Source: Nemertoderma westbladi
Taxonomy: Eukaryota; Xenacoelomorpha; Nemertodermatida; Nemertodermatidae
Assembly: GCA_032718475.1 (NCBI GenBank)
Contig: JAUCBJ010005615.1
Span: forward strand, 1-64,000
DNA: 64,000 nt
Direction: 5' to 3'
Made by a program: the position numbers and the translations under genes. A model generated the notes under the pieces. That model was not told the DNA's origin. It ran no database searches and saw only the letters and a program-made list of their open reading frames with translations. Positions 1 through 11,397 of this stretch are shown in pieces. Every line of letters starts with the position of its first letter. Within the stretch, counting starts at the first letter, position 1.

Positions 1-2
1 CC

Positions 3-1682
3 AGCGACATTACTAAGGTACAACGGACATCCATCGGACATCTTGCCTTTCAAGAATATGGATGGAATTTCAAAGTTGGAAATCCTACCAATTACCAGCA
101 AGTATATGGAGATCATTACTCTCGTTTATATTTTGATGGACCATTAACTGCGCCTGGTGCCGTATATAGCTTTATGAGTGTTCCACTTCGCCCTTCCTTA
201 GCTATATACACGATCTTTGAAAACGCAGCACTTGCCGGTTGGCTAGCCGATGTGTGCAGTCGTACCATACGCGCTCACCCGTTAATACTTGGAACTAAAC
301 TCGCCAAGTTAGACGAACATAATAAGTTCATACGTTTCGAATGTTTCCGGCGCTTTCTGACTCCGTTCCGTAACGTCGATAGTCAGTTCAAGGACCGCGC
401 GCTGACCAAACTCAGTCTGAGAGACTCAGCTGCGGAGAAACTGAGTAGCGCTGGATTTGCCGTGTTTCAAGACGTTTGTATACAGAACCTACATTCATCC
501 GTTATACAAAGACCCCGAATATCTACAGGTTATTCTGTCGTGGAAATACAGACAGTGGGTCCACTTACGGAGACCGGCGCACCCACTTCGTCTATACAGC
601 TGGAGGATGAACCAGTATGCTTGGAATCAGAAGCGATTCAACCTACAGCTTCTCGGAGCAGTGACAATGATTATGTCATAGAGTGGTATCAAGGTCCACA
701 GCGTCTCACAGCGTACGATTATCGACACGCCAACTACGTTTCTCGAAAACGTTGTCGATTATGCGCATCGAGAGACCACTTCACTCCTCTAGACTCGAGC
801 GTACCTTGTTCCTATTTCCTCGAACAACCGATGATGGAAATATATTGTGCTTATTGCCGGCTTAATAACTCTCATATATTTGCCGTCTGCCCACAATTTA
901 TGACTCAATGTCACTACTGTCAACTTAAAGGACATGAAAGTTACAATTGTCCCTTTAATCGCGATTTAGAGAGCGTAGACGAGATGATCACCCTGCGATA
1001 CATCCGAGCTTGGGAAGCGAACGCCGATTTACATTGCGAATCCCGACATCGCTATTACCCTGGACGAGCTTACGAGGGAGTTTACGCGTTCCATCCTTAT
1101 CTATTCGCGTCGATTGAACAGAAAACACGCGTACCAAGTTACGAGTTAATGAAGCGTGTTGGTGAGTGTATTTCCACCAAGTTTGTCAGGAAATACCTTA
1201 GAAACGTTAACCCTAATGATATAACCACGTATCACCTGATCAATTTTATCCGTCAGGACCCTGAGTATGGCGACATCTTTGTGAACTCGCATCCTGAACT
1301 ACAGGAAATATCTCGGCGACCATATGAATATCGAACCCGAGAACGCGAGCTGGAGAGAACCATTAAACCGAGAAAGTTCCTCACCACTCACGGTCCACCC
1401 ACCGCTAGTGTCCAGACGACCCGTCAAGGACCCGTAGGAGCTGCTGTCCTGAGACGCGCTCTAAAGGCCGTTAGACCTCGCTCCACTGAGGTTGATATTA
1501 ATCAACCAGGCACTTCGACCGGCGGGTATACCGATCGTAACCCTGAGCCTTCTGATGCAATTATATTGCACCCTTCGCCTAGGAGCTACAGCCCTCCTCG
1601 TAAAGTGGCTCGCCCCAAAGAGAAAAGGACTCTTGCTAGCTTTAAAAAACTGCGTAAACGCCGTCCGCGCAAGAAAGACTAA
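3..1682 (+). CDS. 5'-partial 3' ORF of LTR element A: three-zinc-knuckle basic-tailed protein, function unknown
   Basis: The reading frame is open from the window edge to a TAA at 1680-1682, so the true start lies upstream; the first in-window ATG is at 174 (502 codons from there). Counting from that Met, three Cys/His units are visible: C194-C197-H202-C212, C225-C228-H234-C239 and a canonical CX2CX4HX4C zinc knuckle at C246-C249-H254-C259. The last 30 residues are very basic (ending RKRRPRKKD). Zinc knuckles plus a basic tail suggest nucleic-acid binding. It ends 78 bp before the 3' LTR, the place where env or an accessory ORF would sit. I see no signal peptide, membrane helix, protease or RT motif. 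Its N-terminal part matches a decayed ORF at 54630-55119 in element D, also just upstream of a 3' LTR, so it is a shared accessory ORF rather than host coding sequence. It could instead be a displaced gag nucleocapsid. Confidence 0.7.
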   Translation, partial: SDITKVQRTSIGHLAFQEYGWNFKVGNPTNYQQVYGDHYSRLYFDGPLTAPGAVYSFMSVPLRPSLAIYTIFENAALAGWLADVCSRTIRAHPLILGTKLAKLDEHNKFIRFECFRRFLTPFRNVDSQFKDRALTKLSLRDSAAEKLSSAGFAVFQDVCIQNLHSSVIQRPRISTGYSVVEIQTVGPLTETGAPTSSIQLEDEPVCLESEAIQPTASRSSDNDYVIEWYQGPQRLTAYDYRHANYVSRKRCRLCASRDHFTPLDSSVPCSYFLEQPMMEIYCAYCRLNNSHIFAVCPQFMTQCHYCQLKGHESYNCPFNRDLESVDEMITLRYIRAWEANADLHCESRHRYYPGRAYEGVYAFHPYLFASIEQKTRVPSYELMKRVGECISTKFVRKYLRNVNPNDITTYHLINFIRQDPEYGDIFVNSHPELQEISRRPYEYRTRERELERTIKPRKFLTTHGPPTASVQTTRQGPVGAAVLRRALKAVRPRSTEVDINQPGTSTGGYTDRNPEPSDAIILHPSPRSYSPPRKVARPKEKRTLASFKKLRKRRPRKKD

Positions 1683-1760
1683 CTGTTTAGAGTATTTATG
1701 TATATTAGAAATTGTGATTTTGTATATTTTATAGACTTAAATCCCATTTTCTGGGAGCGG

Positions 1761-2951
1761 TGTAAAAGCTTTTGTGGGATAACTGATTCGTTTGCCTTGC
1801 TAACCAGTTCCCCCCAGTCGCTAGAATACTCTAAAAAGGGGATCTATAATTCGAATAGCGCAAGCTACCGGCTGATTGGCTGATTCGCTGTGCGAAGGGA
1901 TCTGGGCTACGTTTGATTGTCCAACCAGCTTGGGAAAGTATCTGCCAATAGGATTTGAGTTGATTTTGATTTCGACCTATCACAGATCTACTGAACTGAA
2001 TTTTCCTATCTGTATGCTCTTTCTCTGTGTTGGGTGGAAGCCTTTGTAAATAAGGTTATTCTTATCAGTTTTCAGTGTTGTTGGTCTTTCTTTCCTGAGC
2101 CAGGAGAGAACGGCTTGTAAATATTTTGTGCTTTTCTGTTTTAGTCTAACACTAGTAGGCTTAATTATAAAGGGCATATATCCGTTATCAAACTGGTTAT
2201 CAAACTGGTTATCAACAACCAACACTTAATCTCAAACTAATGAACTTAACGCACACTGAATCACTGTGCATACTTTTATATTGTTATACTGCTATTTACT
2301 GTCAGTTCTTCATAATATGGTTGATGAATTATTATATTTGGAATAACGATAAATAACCCCGAAACCCAATATTCTTGATATACCGAAGGTAAGAGAGAAA
2401 GGTTACATATAACGATTGTGACTTATGTTAAAGTGGTTTGAAGTGAATCTAATGTTATTTGATAGACCCTACATGAGTCGGTCCGTGTTCCTTTTATATA
2501 TAACTAAAATCAGTGAAGATCGGCAGATCAGTGTGCAGTATTGTGCAGCATTGTGTATGAGTGATACTGATAACGAAGCATTTCCTAAAGAATGCGCCAT
2601 ATATGTGAATTATAACTAAGCCATATCGTTGTGAGTAGTTTAAGTCATAACTCTGTTTGTATAGATAAAGCGCCACGTCCTAAAGGAACTGTTAATATTC
2701 CCCGAAGGTGAATAATATTGTCAGAGATTATATAATACTGTCAGTCGAATAATACATTAGGCTTACATAGCAATAAGATTAAGCCGTCGAACCCAATCTC
2801 CCGGGTATATCCAGCGGGTGAATGATCGCGCACAGATTGGTTTCGACTAGTGTAGTGAATTAAATACTTGTCATAGACTAAAAGTGATTTATTATCTAGA
2901 AGACATCATAATTTGGCGGGTTAAACTGCCAAAGGTCTGAAAGCGCGAACA
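1761..2951 (+). mobile_element. 3' LTR of element A
   Basis: It starts TGTAAAAGCTTTTG right after a purine-rich ctgggagcgg tract and ends ...GCGCGAACA, giving TG...CA termini over about 1.19 kb. The start and the last 650 bp align with a second copy at 28891-29929, which supports both boundaries. A short direct repeat (ggttatcaaact, two copies) lies near 2188-2212. The small ORFs in it are incidental. Confidence 0.75.
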
Positions 2952-3940
2952 AGTACCAGTGGAAACTGGAATAACAATTTACGAAATAGATATTAGATTG
3001 GACAGTGGGGGAACTTGAAGCTAATCCCATCGCTATGTGCGTCGATGTTGTATTTTAATTCCCCCCCCCCCCCCCATCAGTAGCACGAAAACGAAGTGAG
3101 TTATCGGGTATGGATGTCGCTTAACTCCTTGTCTCGTTTGATTATGATTAATACATCTATTACTTTCTGACCTACCCATATCTGCTATTTTAGATAAATC
3201 GTTTCATAATTTGGTTTTAAAATATTTACAAAACAGAGCTAATATCTATAAAAATGTAGCCTCAAACAACTAATACACTGGATTTATATTGTCCCCCTGT
3301 GTAGCTTTATCCTTTCATATAAAGGGCAGATAGAGGCGCACATAGACCCTCAATTGAAAAAAGTGATATCCAGTGCAAAATAAATAAAGTTTGTTAATTG
3401 TTTTGGTGAGAAAGCACAGACACTGTAACTTGCTCCTTTCCACTAATATTTTAAAACTAAGTTTATAAACCTGCTAAACACATGTTATTTATTAATAGTG
3501 TTTGTGATCATTTTGGGTTATAAATGCAATTTAAGAATACATGTTTTACTTGTGTTTGTCTTTTTCCCATAAATATCAAGTAAGTATGCCAAGGCAGAAA
3601 AATGTTTTATATTCAAACCAAATTATCTTTATAAGAAGGGAACGGTAATTACTAGTGTGTAACAAAAGGACATATCTCGCTAATCTTACTGGTGATGAGT
3701 TTTCGGTTAGTTTGTAAGGAGAACTTACTAAGAACGGCCTTGAGTGGATTACCTACAGTACTTGGTACAACCGTTAAACTATCCACATATATACTTGTCC
3801 ACCCACGCGCGATGTTGTCATAATAGGATTTTGTCGATCAGCAACTTATACCTACCAACTTGGGGTGTCCTGTTTTACCTGTCAGTGGGTAGGATTTACA
3901 TATTTCCGACGTGTTACATCATTCTTACACCTAAACATAA
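2952..3940. other. Non-genic spacer between elements A and 2
   Basis: No coding sequence is recognised. It holds a run of about 15 C at 3061-3075 and a weak 8-bp inverted repeat (cactggat near 3278, atccagtg near 3371). The first bases after LTR A (agtac) are the expected position of a 5-bp target duplication, but its partner lies outside the window. Confidence 0.5.
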
Positions 3941-4560
3941 TGTAAGCGGATTCAATTCCCTGCACTACCTGGCGGAAAACGGGCAAAGTGGCATTTTACC
4001 AATTATAGTTTGGAAGGTGACATTATTAATATAATGTCACCTAATAACCAACTTAAGCGATACACATTGACAGCCACAAGCAAAGTTGAGAGGTCATAAA
4101 CCATCTCAAGGGGACAAAGGGGCTAGCGGGGCTAGCACGTGGGGATAGTGGCAGCAGGGAGTGGCGAGATGGAGATTAATTAGGTTAGCCAATGATGGGA
4201 CGGGAGAACAGGTGATTGGAACGCATCCATTGGCCAGGCAACTTAGAGCAGTAAGAATATTCAATATGTGTTAGTAATATGACCGTTGTAATTATTGATT
4301 ATGATTCAGTTGGTATCTGTAGAGTTGTGAGACCGGAACAGTTCTTAACCGTCGTCATTTACCGTGCTATTATATTCTGATTGTGCTATTATTATAGTCT
4401 AACATTACGAACAACTGCTATTAGAACTCAGGTATTTAAACGGCCTTCGGCCTTTAGAACTCAGACACTACGCCAGCCTTTCAGCAGCCAACGGACGCGG
4501 CGATGCGTATAGCCCGAAAGGGATCACATCCGGTTGGGATTCCCTCGCCAACTAGCGAAT
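3941..4560 (+). mobile_element. Probable 5' LTR of element 2
   Basis: It starts TGTAAGCGGATTC. Recognisable stretches (the start; a block with 'gaggtca..acc', 'cacgtggggata', 'agccaatgatggga', 'gcatccattg'; then 'aatatgtgttag') recur in the same order on the minus strand at 30882 down to about 30500, so both are LTRs of related elements. The right boundary and primer binding site could not be fixed; 4560 is approximate. Confidence 0.5.
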
Positions 4561-4625
4561 CCCTTCACAGTTAAAAACCGCCGAGTTAAAAACCGAGGTC
4601 AATGCCCATCAAAGAAAATTAAACT

Positions 4626-7600
4626 GTGACGACACACGACGCCAACGATGAGCGAACAACAGCCCCAAGGTCCAAAGGGAGAAGCGAGCCCGCCGCGAAC
4701 CCCGAGCGACAGAGACCAGACGATTTGGGAAACAGTATGCGGGTGGTACCGGCTGCCACACCGGATTCGCCAACAAAGGATGCTACAGTCGTTGAGGAGA
4801 GCGGTCAAGTACAAGGAGGGGAGGGGATCAAGTCGATGCGAGATCACAGCGGCGAATGAGATACCGGAGTCGCCGGCCAACCAGTGGCTGAGGGCGGCAA
4901 CCGGCCCATCAGAATGGCAATGGTGGGGCCGACGGTACGGCGCCAGATGAGGAGGGAAGGTCAAGTCCAGGAGGAAGGCGTCGGGACGAGCGATCGCCTG
5001 CAACGAGGGTACAACGCCACCAGGAAGTTGTTAAAGGACGATAGAGAGGGAGGAAAGGTAGACCAGCCCAAGTTCTACTGGAGGCTAGGTGAGTGCAACA
5101 AACATTTTCACTACCTAGTCCGATTTGGGCAGGGGGACCTAGCAAGTGAGAGGGCGAGGGGGGTCACCACAGAACTGTTCGAATTGTGGCGATCCGAGGT
5201 GGTGGCGGCTAGTATAGTGTACGTAGGGCCCTATCTAGTGGATGCGAGATGGACCTTTGGTGTTGAATTTTTTGCAATATATAACGATATCGAAAGGTGA
5301 ACTTCCGAAATTAAAGGCCCGGGCCTATCCCGGATTGAAATTGAAATTGCAAGGGGGATTAAGTTAGTGGGATGGGCGGATCTGCCCGACGCCATACCCG
5401 ATGTTAACCCTGAATATTTGGTGTTGTCGGTTAGTAGGAATGCTAGTAAGCATGGGAAAATCAGTAGGACGAACAGGCAACGGGAGTCCGTCGCAACCGA
5501 AAAGTCCGCTACATCCTCCGCGAAAGCAAGAAGGGTATTAGAGATAGATCTGGCGTGTCATAGTCGCGCTAGACCAAAAGGAACTAGAGAGACAGCTGGA
5601 TCAGGGGACTGCGTTGCTAGAAAGGGAACTGGCGAGAGAGTGTAAAGAGAGGGCCGAGAGGGTGGTGAGAAACTATAGAGAATGGGAGGAGAGAGAAAAG
5701 GCTGAGCGTAAAGAACGGGAGGAGAGAGAAATGGCTGAGCGTAAAGAATGGGAGGAAAGGGAGGCAAACGAGCGTAGAGAACGAGAGGCAAGGGAGGCAG
5801 AGTTAGCTAATCAAAGTGTAAGAGAGGACAAGAAGAGAGAGATGGTGGGTAAAAGTATGAGAGATGATATGCATACCTGGTTGAGGGGGTTAATGCAGTA
5901 TCAGGCGAAGCAAAAATGCCGATTAGAACTGACAAAAAGGGGTTTATCAGAGATCGAGGCTGGTTCAGGAAGTATTTATGAGGAACCAGGGGTGATGGAA
6001 ACCTTTGTTAATGCCCCACTTACAGGTACCGGATGACAGACCCAGAACTGGTGTGACCGGATGGACGGGGGGGGGGGGGGGGGGGGGGGGTAACGACAAT
6101 ACGTTCAATGAGAACGTTAATATTAATAGTACTGTACTAGATAACCCTAATAATAATGAAACATTTCTTGCAGGAAATAATGTTTTGGTTAATAATAATG
6201 TAAATATTACTGTGCCGGACAACCAAAATAATTTAAATAATAACGTAAATGATGATGCAGTAAATAATAATATTATAAATAATACTGGTGAAATTAATCA
6301 AAATAATGCAAGTAATATTAATGTAACAAGTCAGCAGGGCGAGGCTAGTGGCGGTATGATTAATACGAACGTTGGGGAAACAGGTAATTTGCCTGGCGGG
6401 GGCCTACAAGGCTGCGCGGTTGCGCAGGTGAAACGCAGGCTAATGAACCCAGGGATAACAGAAGTAATGTGTCGACTGGAGGGGAGCTTGGGCATGGGGG
6501 CGAAGTGAAGAGTGACAGATGGGTGGGGGGGGGGGGGGGGGGCTACGGGCACCCCACCACAACCAATTAATGACGAGAGGGGGGGGGGGAGAAAATGCTC
6601 CAAAGATGTCAGCGGGAAATGCGAGCGGTGATTCAAGTGAACCGGGGCTCCTGACAACGGAGGAAAGGGGGGGGGGGGGGGGCAACAGAAGCCCCACGAG
6701 CATCGGCGGATAATGCGTGCGGTGAGTTAAGTGAACCGTGGCACCCAACGACGGAGGATAATAGGATGGCAACGAATATCCACGAGGCCGTACAACCAGG
6801 CAGAGGGAGGGACGTTGGTGCCGTAAGCGACCAAACAAGAAAACGTCGAGCCCACTCGGAAGATGGAAGGAGGACAGTAGAGTTCATCCGGGGGTTCGAT
6901 ACGAGACCTCATGAAGGAGGACATAACGCTGAAACCAGAAGAAGTGAGGAGGAAGGAGGAAATGTTGCTATGGGCAACCAGAGACGTCGAGACCGGTCGG
7001 ACAGCGAACCATCGATAATCGAAATGGAGAGAGAGGGCCGGTGGGGTTGTACTCCGGGAGATTGCCGTCGCCCTGGAGAAACATACCACACACCGGGAGA
7101 GGGGTACAGGAGGAAAACGGAGGAAGGGATCGGAGAGAAACTTCCCGTCAGAATGTAGCTGCCGATCGACGATATGGTAGTCGCGGGGAGGACTTCTCGG
7201 GAAATCGAGAAGATTAAACTTCGATCCGGAGGGACACAGGCAGACTGCAGGACATACTGTAGGTCTTACTGCACATACTTTAGGCCATGCTGGGAGAGAT
7301 AGTGTAGGCGATAGGGTAGCGCGAATACCAGGATTGGACCTGGAGGTCGCGGTTTACATACCGGTGTGTAGGCAGGAACATGATAGGCCTATACCGGTAC
7401 CTGCACACCAGTATGACTATAATATGCAGGGATACAATACATACCCAGGGGAGGAGGGGCGTATTGCAGATAGGTGTATGGGCCCCAATATAGTGACATC
7501 TACCCCAGTACCAAATATAACATCGGTGGGGGGGGGGGGGGGGGGGGGGTGGGGCAGGGTGATATGCTGTATCCGCAATACACACAACCAAAATTAAAAA

Positions 7601-7643
7601 ACCCGACCCCCTCAGATCCAAATAAGTCGTGTGACACAGAGAT
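4626..7643 (+). pseudogene. gag N-terminal region and linker of element 2 (multiply frameshifted)
   Basis: Gag-like reading is scattered over frames: a polar N-terminus from about 4648, a segment at 4884-5300 and a Glu/Arg-rich coiled coil at 5614-6036 (EREEREMAERKEWEERE type). An Asn-rich stretch follows at about 6090-6340. The coiled coil resembles that of element D's gag (50700-51150), so the two share architecture. Poly-G runs at about 6068-6090, 6525-6542, 6665-6682 and 7528-7550 interrupt the region and shift frames. Beyond 6508 no continuous frame is convincing, although the high GC and lack of AT-rich spacer fit decayed coding DNA. Confidence 0.55.
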
Positions 7644-8191
7644 ATGGAGGGGGCCGCTACCCCCGATGATATATCACAGCCAACAATGAGGGAGCCTGCA
7701 TCCCTACCGTCGAGCACGTTGGAAGTTCAAGCGATGGGAATGGCAACACTCATCGATGCGCTGAAAACTAGAATTGAGCTGCCACCCGTGGAGCCTTTCA
7801 AGTTTGATGGTAGCAAGCCGGAAGAATATCTACAGTTCCTGAGTATGTACAGCAACGAGATTTTGACAAAAAATCTCACACAGGCAGAGTGCCTTAATAC
7901 CTACAAGTCGCCTACAACATCGTGAGGCAATACCAAGGTATTGAAGGAGGATTCACGACCGCGTGGAGAGCCCTGGACAGGGAATTTGGCCACCCTGCGA
8001 AGATTATCCGACAAATCTTAACGGGAATAACATCAGGCAGACTCGCAGATAACCCTGTTAGCATCAAGACTTTCGCTAACAAAGTAGAGAAAGCGCTAAT
8101 AGTGTTAAAGACTCTTGATGCACCTTATGAACTCAATGCATCGAACAATATCACCATGATAGCGCAGGCACTACCGATTTGGCTAAGAACT
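7644..8191 (+). pseudogene. gag DUF1759-type capsid region of element 2
   Basis: The frame from 7644 gives LPPVEPFKFDGSKPEEYLQF, then shifts near 7915 and continues as VRQYQGIEGGFTTAWRALDR. This is the typical 'F.G....W..F' then 'A...L...FG' pattern of BEL/Pao gag (DUF1759). One frameshift separates the halves. At 8191 the reading breaks exactly where a LINE 3' end begins, and resumes at about 8691 (KKQMEKDRF). Confidence 0.7.
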
Positions 8192-8690
8192 ACTACTAGG
8201 ATCGGCATGCTGCATTGCAGCTGCATTTTTAAGAATGCTGTGCCGGCTTGTCAACAAAATTGCACCGCCACAACTCCCTATCACCCATGACATTTGCTAG
8301 ATCATCCGCATCTTTAAGGCCAGTGTCCTTTAAGATGCGTCTCAAGAAAGTCATGGGCTGTCCACCATGCTTATTCATTCCATGAGGCTGCCAAAGTACA
8401 AGATTATGCACTGGCTGGTCCTCACGGCGAAAGCAATGTCCTGCAAAGCGGAGGCGATTTTGTTCTAGTGTCAAGCTTGGGGGAACCAATGAGACACCTC
8501 CAATGTTATATAGTGTCTGGTTGGAGATGTGTGCATTGTACTTGACACAATGAACCCGGCGTAGCATTCTTGTGAATGTGCCATCCAGAGATTTGGTGTC
8601 CTCAGCAGTTAGAGCCCAGCATGGACTCCCGTAGAGGAGTACTGGAACTACTGCTGCTCTAAATAATCGGACTAAGAAACAGATGGAGAA
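8192..8690 (-). mobile_element. LINE 3'-end fragment inserted in gag of element 2
   Basis: On the minus strand an ORF (8229-8567) reads RLRFAGHCFRREDQPVHNLV and then KDTGLKDADDLANVMGDREL, the C-terminal region that follows RT in many non-LTR retrotransposons. The same 3' end is present at 16905-17240, with matching terminus CCTAGTAGT. Flanks ggctaagaa (left) and ggactaagaaac (right) suggest a short target duplication of about ctaagaa. Clade not assigned; 5'-truncated. Confidence 0.75.
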
Positions 8691-9547
8691 AGATCGCTTT
8701 CTCCACTCGAGAGAAGAAAGGTGCGGAGCCAGGGTTGGAGGAGATGTCGAAATTCCTTTACTACGAGGCGGAGCTAATAACGGATCCAGTCTATAGTGAG
8801 GACAGTCTAGGCAAGGTACCGAAAACGGAATACAGCCGACCTAAATCCGAACATAGTGCGGCGAACACACTTCCGAAGGTGAGGCAGTCGCTACCGTATG
8901 CGGCCATACAGGGGACTACAAGTCCGCAGGGAACTGGGAGTAGAGCTACACCGTGGCAGGGACAGAAACAAAGTAACAACATGAACAAATACAAACCCAA
9001 TACCCCCAGTAGGCCGAGTCCAAGTAACCAAAACACTAAATGGCTAGATATGAATCTAGGCGCAATACGTGAAGTGCTATATAAGGAACGCTACAATCCC
9101 GAATACAAATGCCAACTACATAGGTTCGGTATACATAAGACCATAAACTGTAAACAATGGCAGGCGTTGCTGAAACAAGATCGAATAGCCTACACCGGTA
9201 AGAATGGACTATGTCATCGATGCGCGGTAGGAGGACATAGAAAGGATGAATGCCAGGAACCACCGATAAAATATGCCGAGACTGAAGGGACTGGAGGCCA
9301 GATGATGGTTACAAGCACCATGGGAGCAAAGAGGAGGGGAACAGTATTACTCGGAGTAGTACCAGTGAGGATAATAGGGGAGAATGAGCTATCAGTTACG
9401 ACGCTAATGCTGGTCGATAGCGGAGCAGCCTTCACGCTAGTGGAAAGTTGGATGGCCGAAAAGATAGGGTTACAAACGAGGCCAAGTAAGATGGTGGTAA
9501 CCACAATTTCCAGCAAAGATGAGGTCATGAAGATGAGGACGGGATGA
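8691..9547 (+). pseudogene. gag C-terminus (Cys/His) and aspartic protease of element 2
   Basis: The frame resumes after the LINE insertion. Cys/His region: CQLHRFGIHKTINC, then a zinc-knuckle-like CHRCAVGGHRKDEC (CX2CX4HX4C). A retropepsin-type active site follows: LMLVDSGAAFTLVESWM, with DSG as catalytic triad, near 9412-9460. The frame ends at TGA 9545-9547, but the same frame resumes directly with related pol sequence, so the stop is a disabling point mutation. Confidence 0.75.
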
Positions 9548-11397
9548 TGCGAAATCGCAGCGATAACACCAGGGTGCGACTATGGGGCTACCATTGAACC
9601 CATCCAAATAATAGAGTCGATCAACATTAACGCCAGGCGACCTACAAAGATCGAGATCGAGCAATACCGGTACCTGGACGATATCGACTTCTCCGTGCCC
9701 AAACTGGACATCCCAAAAGTGTCTCTCATAGTCAGCATGGACTGCCCGACGGCCCATGAGAGACTGCAGACCATCTTCGGCGAGGATAGGGAGCGAGACC
9801 CAGTGGCCATTCTCATGCCATTCGGATGGACTCTCAGTGACCCAATAAAGACAAGAATCCCATTCAGTGTGTCCGAATTCTCAGGGTGCATGTTCGCGGG
9901 AACAATGAGCGAAATGGAGGACGAAGGAGCAGAGGAGCAACTCTAGAGGCTGCTATGGCAGGACTTCGAGGGATTAAAGGACACCTGGGTGGGAACCTCG
10001 GTGGAGGACAAGCAGGCGCAGGAGACTACCAGGAACTCAATGAAGTGTGAGGGGATGGTATACCATAGGGATGGTATGGAAGCAACCAAAGGTGCCCCTA
10101 CCAGACAACAAGAGGATGGTCATGACGAGGCTTCGAAAATTAAAGCAAATGCTTACATGGAGTCCCGAGAAGAACGAGTACATCCACAATGTACTCCAAC
10201 ACAATCCACCATCAAGAAGTATGTGGATCGAGGATGGGCCGTGGAGCTACCAGTGGACGAGCCGAATACCGATAGGACTTACTATTTGCCACTTCATGTG
10301 GCCCTAGACCCTAAGAAGGGCAAGTTGAGGATGGTGGTCGACGCTTCTGTCAAGACAAATGGCAAGAGTTTAAACGATTACCTACTGGAAGGCCCCAATA
10401 TCTACAACTCGGGGATAGAGGTCCTGTTAAGGTTTAGAAGTGGAAAACACGCCTTCACATGCGATATAGAGGGCATGTTTAACCAAGTGCGGGTGACGGA
10501 GGAGGATAGGATAGTCAGCGCTTCCTATAATACAACGGCGACAAAGAACCTTCGGAGATACCAATGTATAAGATGGTAGTGCAGAACATGGGGGCCAAGT
10601 CATCCTCATTTACCACGACTACAGCCGTAAGAGACACGGTGGAGGGCAAAGAGGGGGAGTACAGTGAGAAGGCAATTAATATGATTCGACTCGGGTTCTA
10701 TGTGGACGATGGAATGGGTTCTGGAAACTCGGTTAAGGAGATCCTTGACACAGGGCGCGAAGTTCACTACATCCTGAAGAGATCAAGATTTAACTTGACC
10801 AAATTTCAGTCTAACTCTAAAGAATTCATGGAAACCATAGAGGATAAACAACCAGAGGTAAAGCTAGATAAACCTATGACGGTAAAGGAACAGATCATGG
10901 CAGACAAGAGAATAGAATCGCAGCAGAAGGCACTAGGGATCGTATGGAACCGGGAGACGGATGAGTTCGAGTATCAACTAAGTCAGGAGGGTGTCTGGAT
11001 CCATACTAAACGAGGCTATGTGTCATACATAGCGAGGATATACGATCCGCTAGGTCTAGCATCCCCGTTGTTAGTCACGGGGAAACAAATATTGAAGAAG
11101 GTCTATAAGATCAAAGACGACTGGGATGCAGAGGTCCCAGTGGAGATAAGCAAACAGTGGGAGAAATGGACAGGGAGCCTCGAAGAAATGGGGACTTATA
11201 GTATGCCACGTATGTACTTCCCGGATGGGGACATGAGCGAGTTAGAACTGCATATGTTCTCCGATGCATCCCTGGAAACATATGGTGCAGCGCTCTTTTT
11301 GGTACAGCGGAAGGGGACTCATAAGCCCAGGCTTGCATTTAGTAAAGTGAGGTCGATGCCACCAGATTCAGCATCAGTGCCGAAACTCTCCTCTATT
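9548..11397 (+). pseudogene. BEL/Pao pol: linker and reverse transcriptase of element 2
   Basis: After the TGA the frame gives the conserved linker ending PFGWTLSDP, then a TAG at 9944. Reverse transcriptase follows in pieces: VWKQPKVPLPDNKRM in a second frame (from 10047), YYLPLHVALDPKKGKLRMVV and GKSLNDYLLEGPNIYNSGIE back in the first frame, and FYVDDGMGSGNSVKEIL in a third frame from 10564. After RT, KALGIVWNRETDEFEYQ and RIYDPLGLASPLLVTGKQIL are BEL/Pao signatures, followed by the start of RNase H (LHMFSDASLETYGAALF). It ends at about 11390 at the LINE tail. At least three frame changes and two stops make it non-functional. Confidence 0.88.

Larger units (their letters stand above)
3941..11397 (+). 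mobile_element. Degraded BEL/Pao LTR retrotransposon (element 2)
   Basis: The order is LTR-like sequence, gag (coiled coil, Asn-rich linker, DUF1759-type capsid region, Cys/His region), aspartic protease, then BEL/Pao reverse transcriptase with YVDD. This arrangement and the residue motifs identify the Pao superfamily. The copy is dead: the reading moves between frames, has in-frame TGA (9545) and TAG (9944), is split by a LINE fragment at 8192-8690, and stops within the expected RNase H region where another LINE lies. No integrase or 3' LTR was found. Confidence 0.85.

Noticed and set aside
6440-6838. Pro-rich minus-strand ORFs at 6331-6887
   Set aside because: Generated by poly-G runs read as poly-Pro on the opposite strand.
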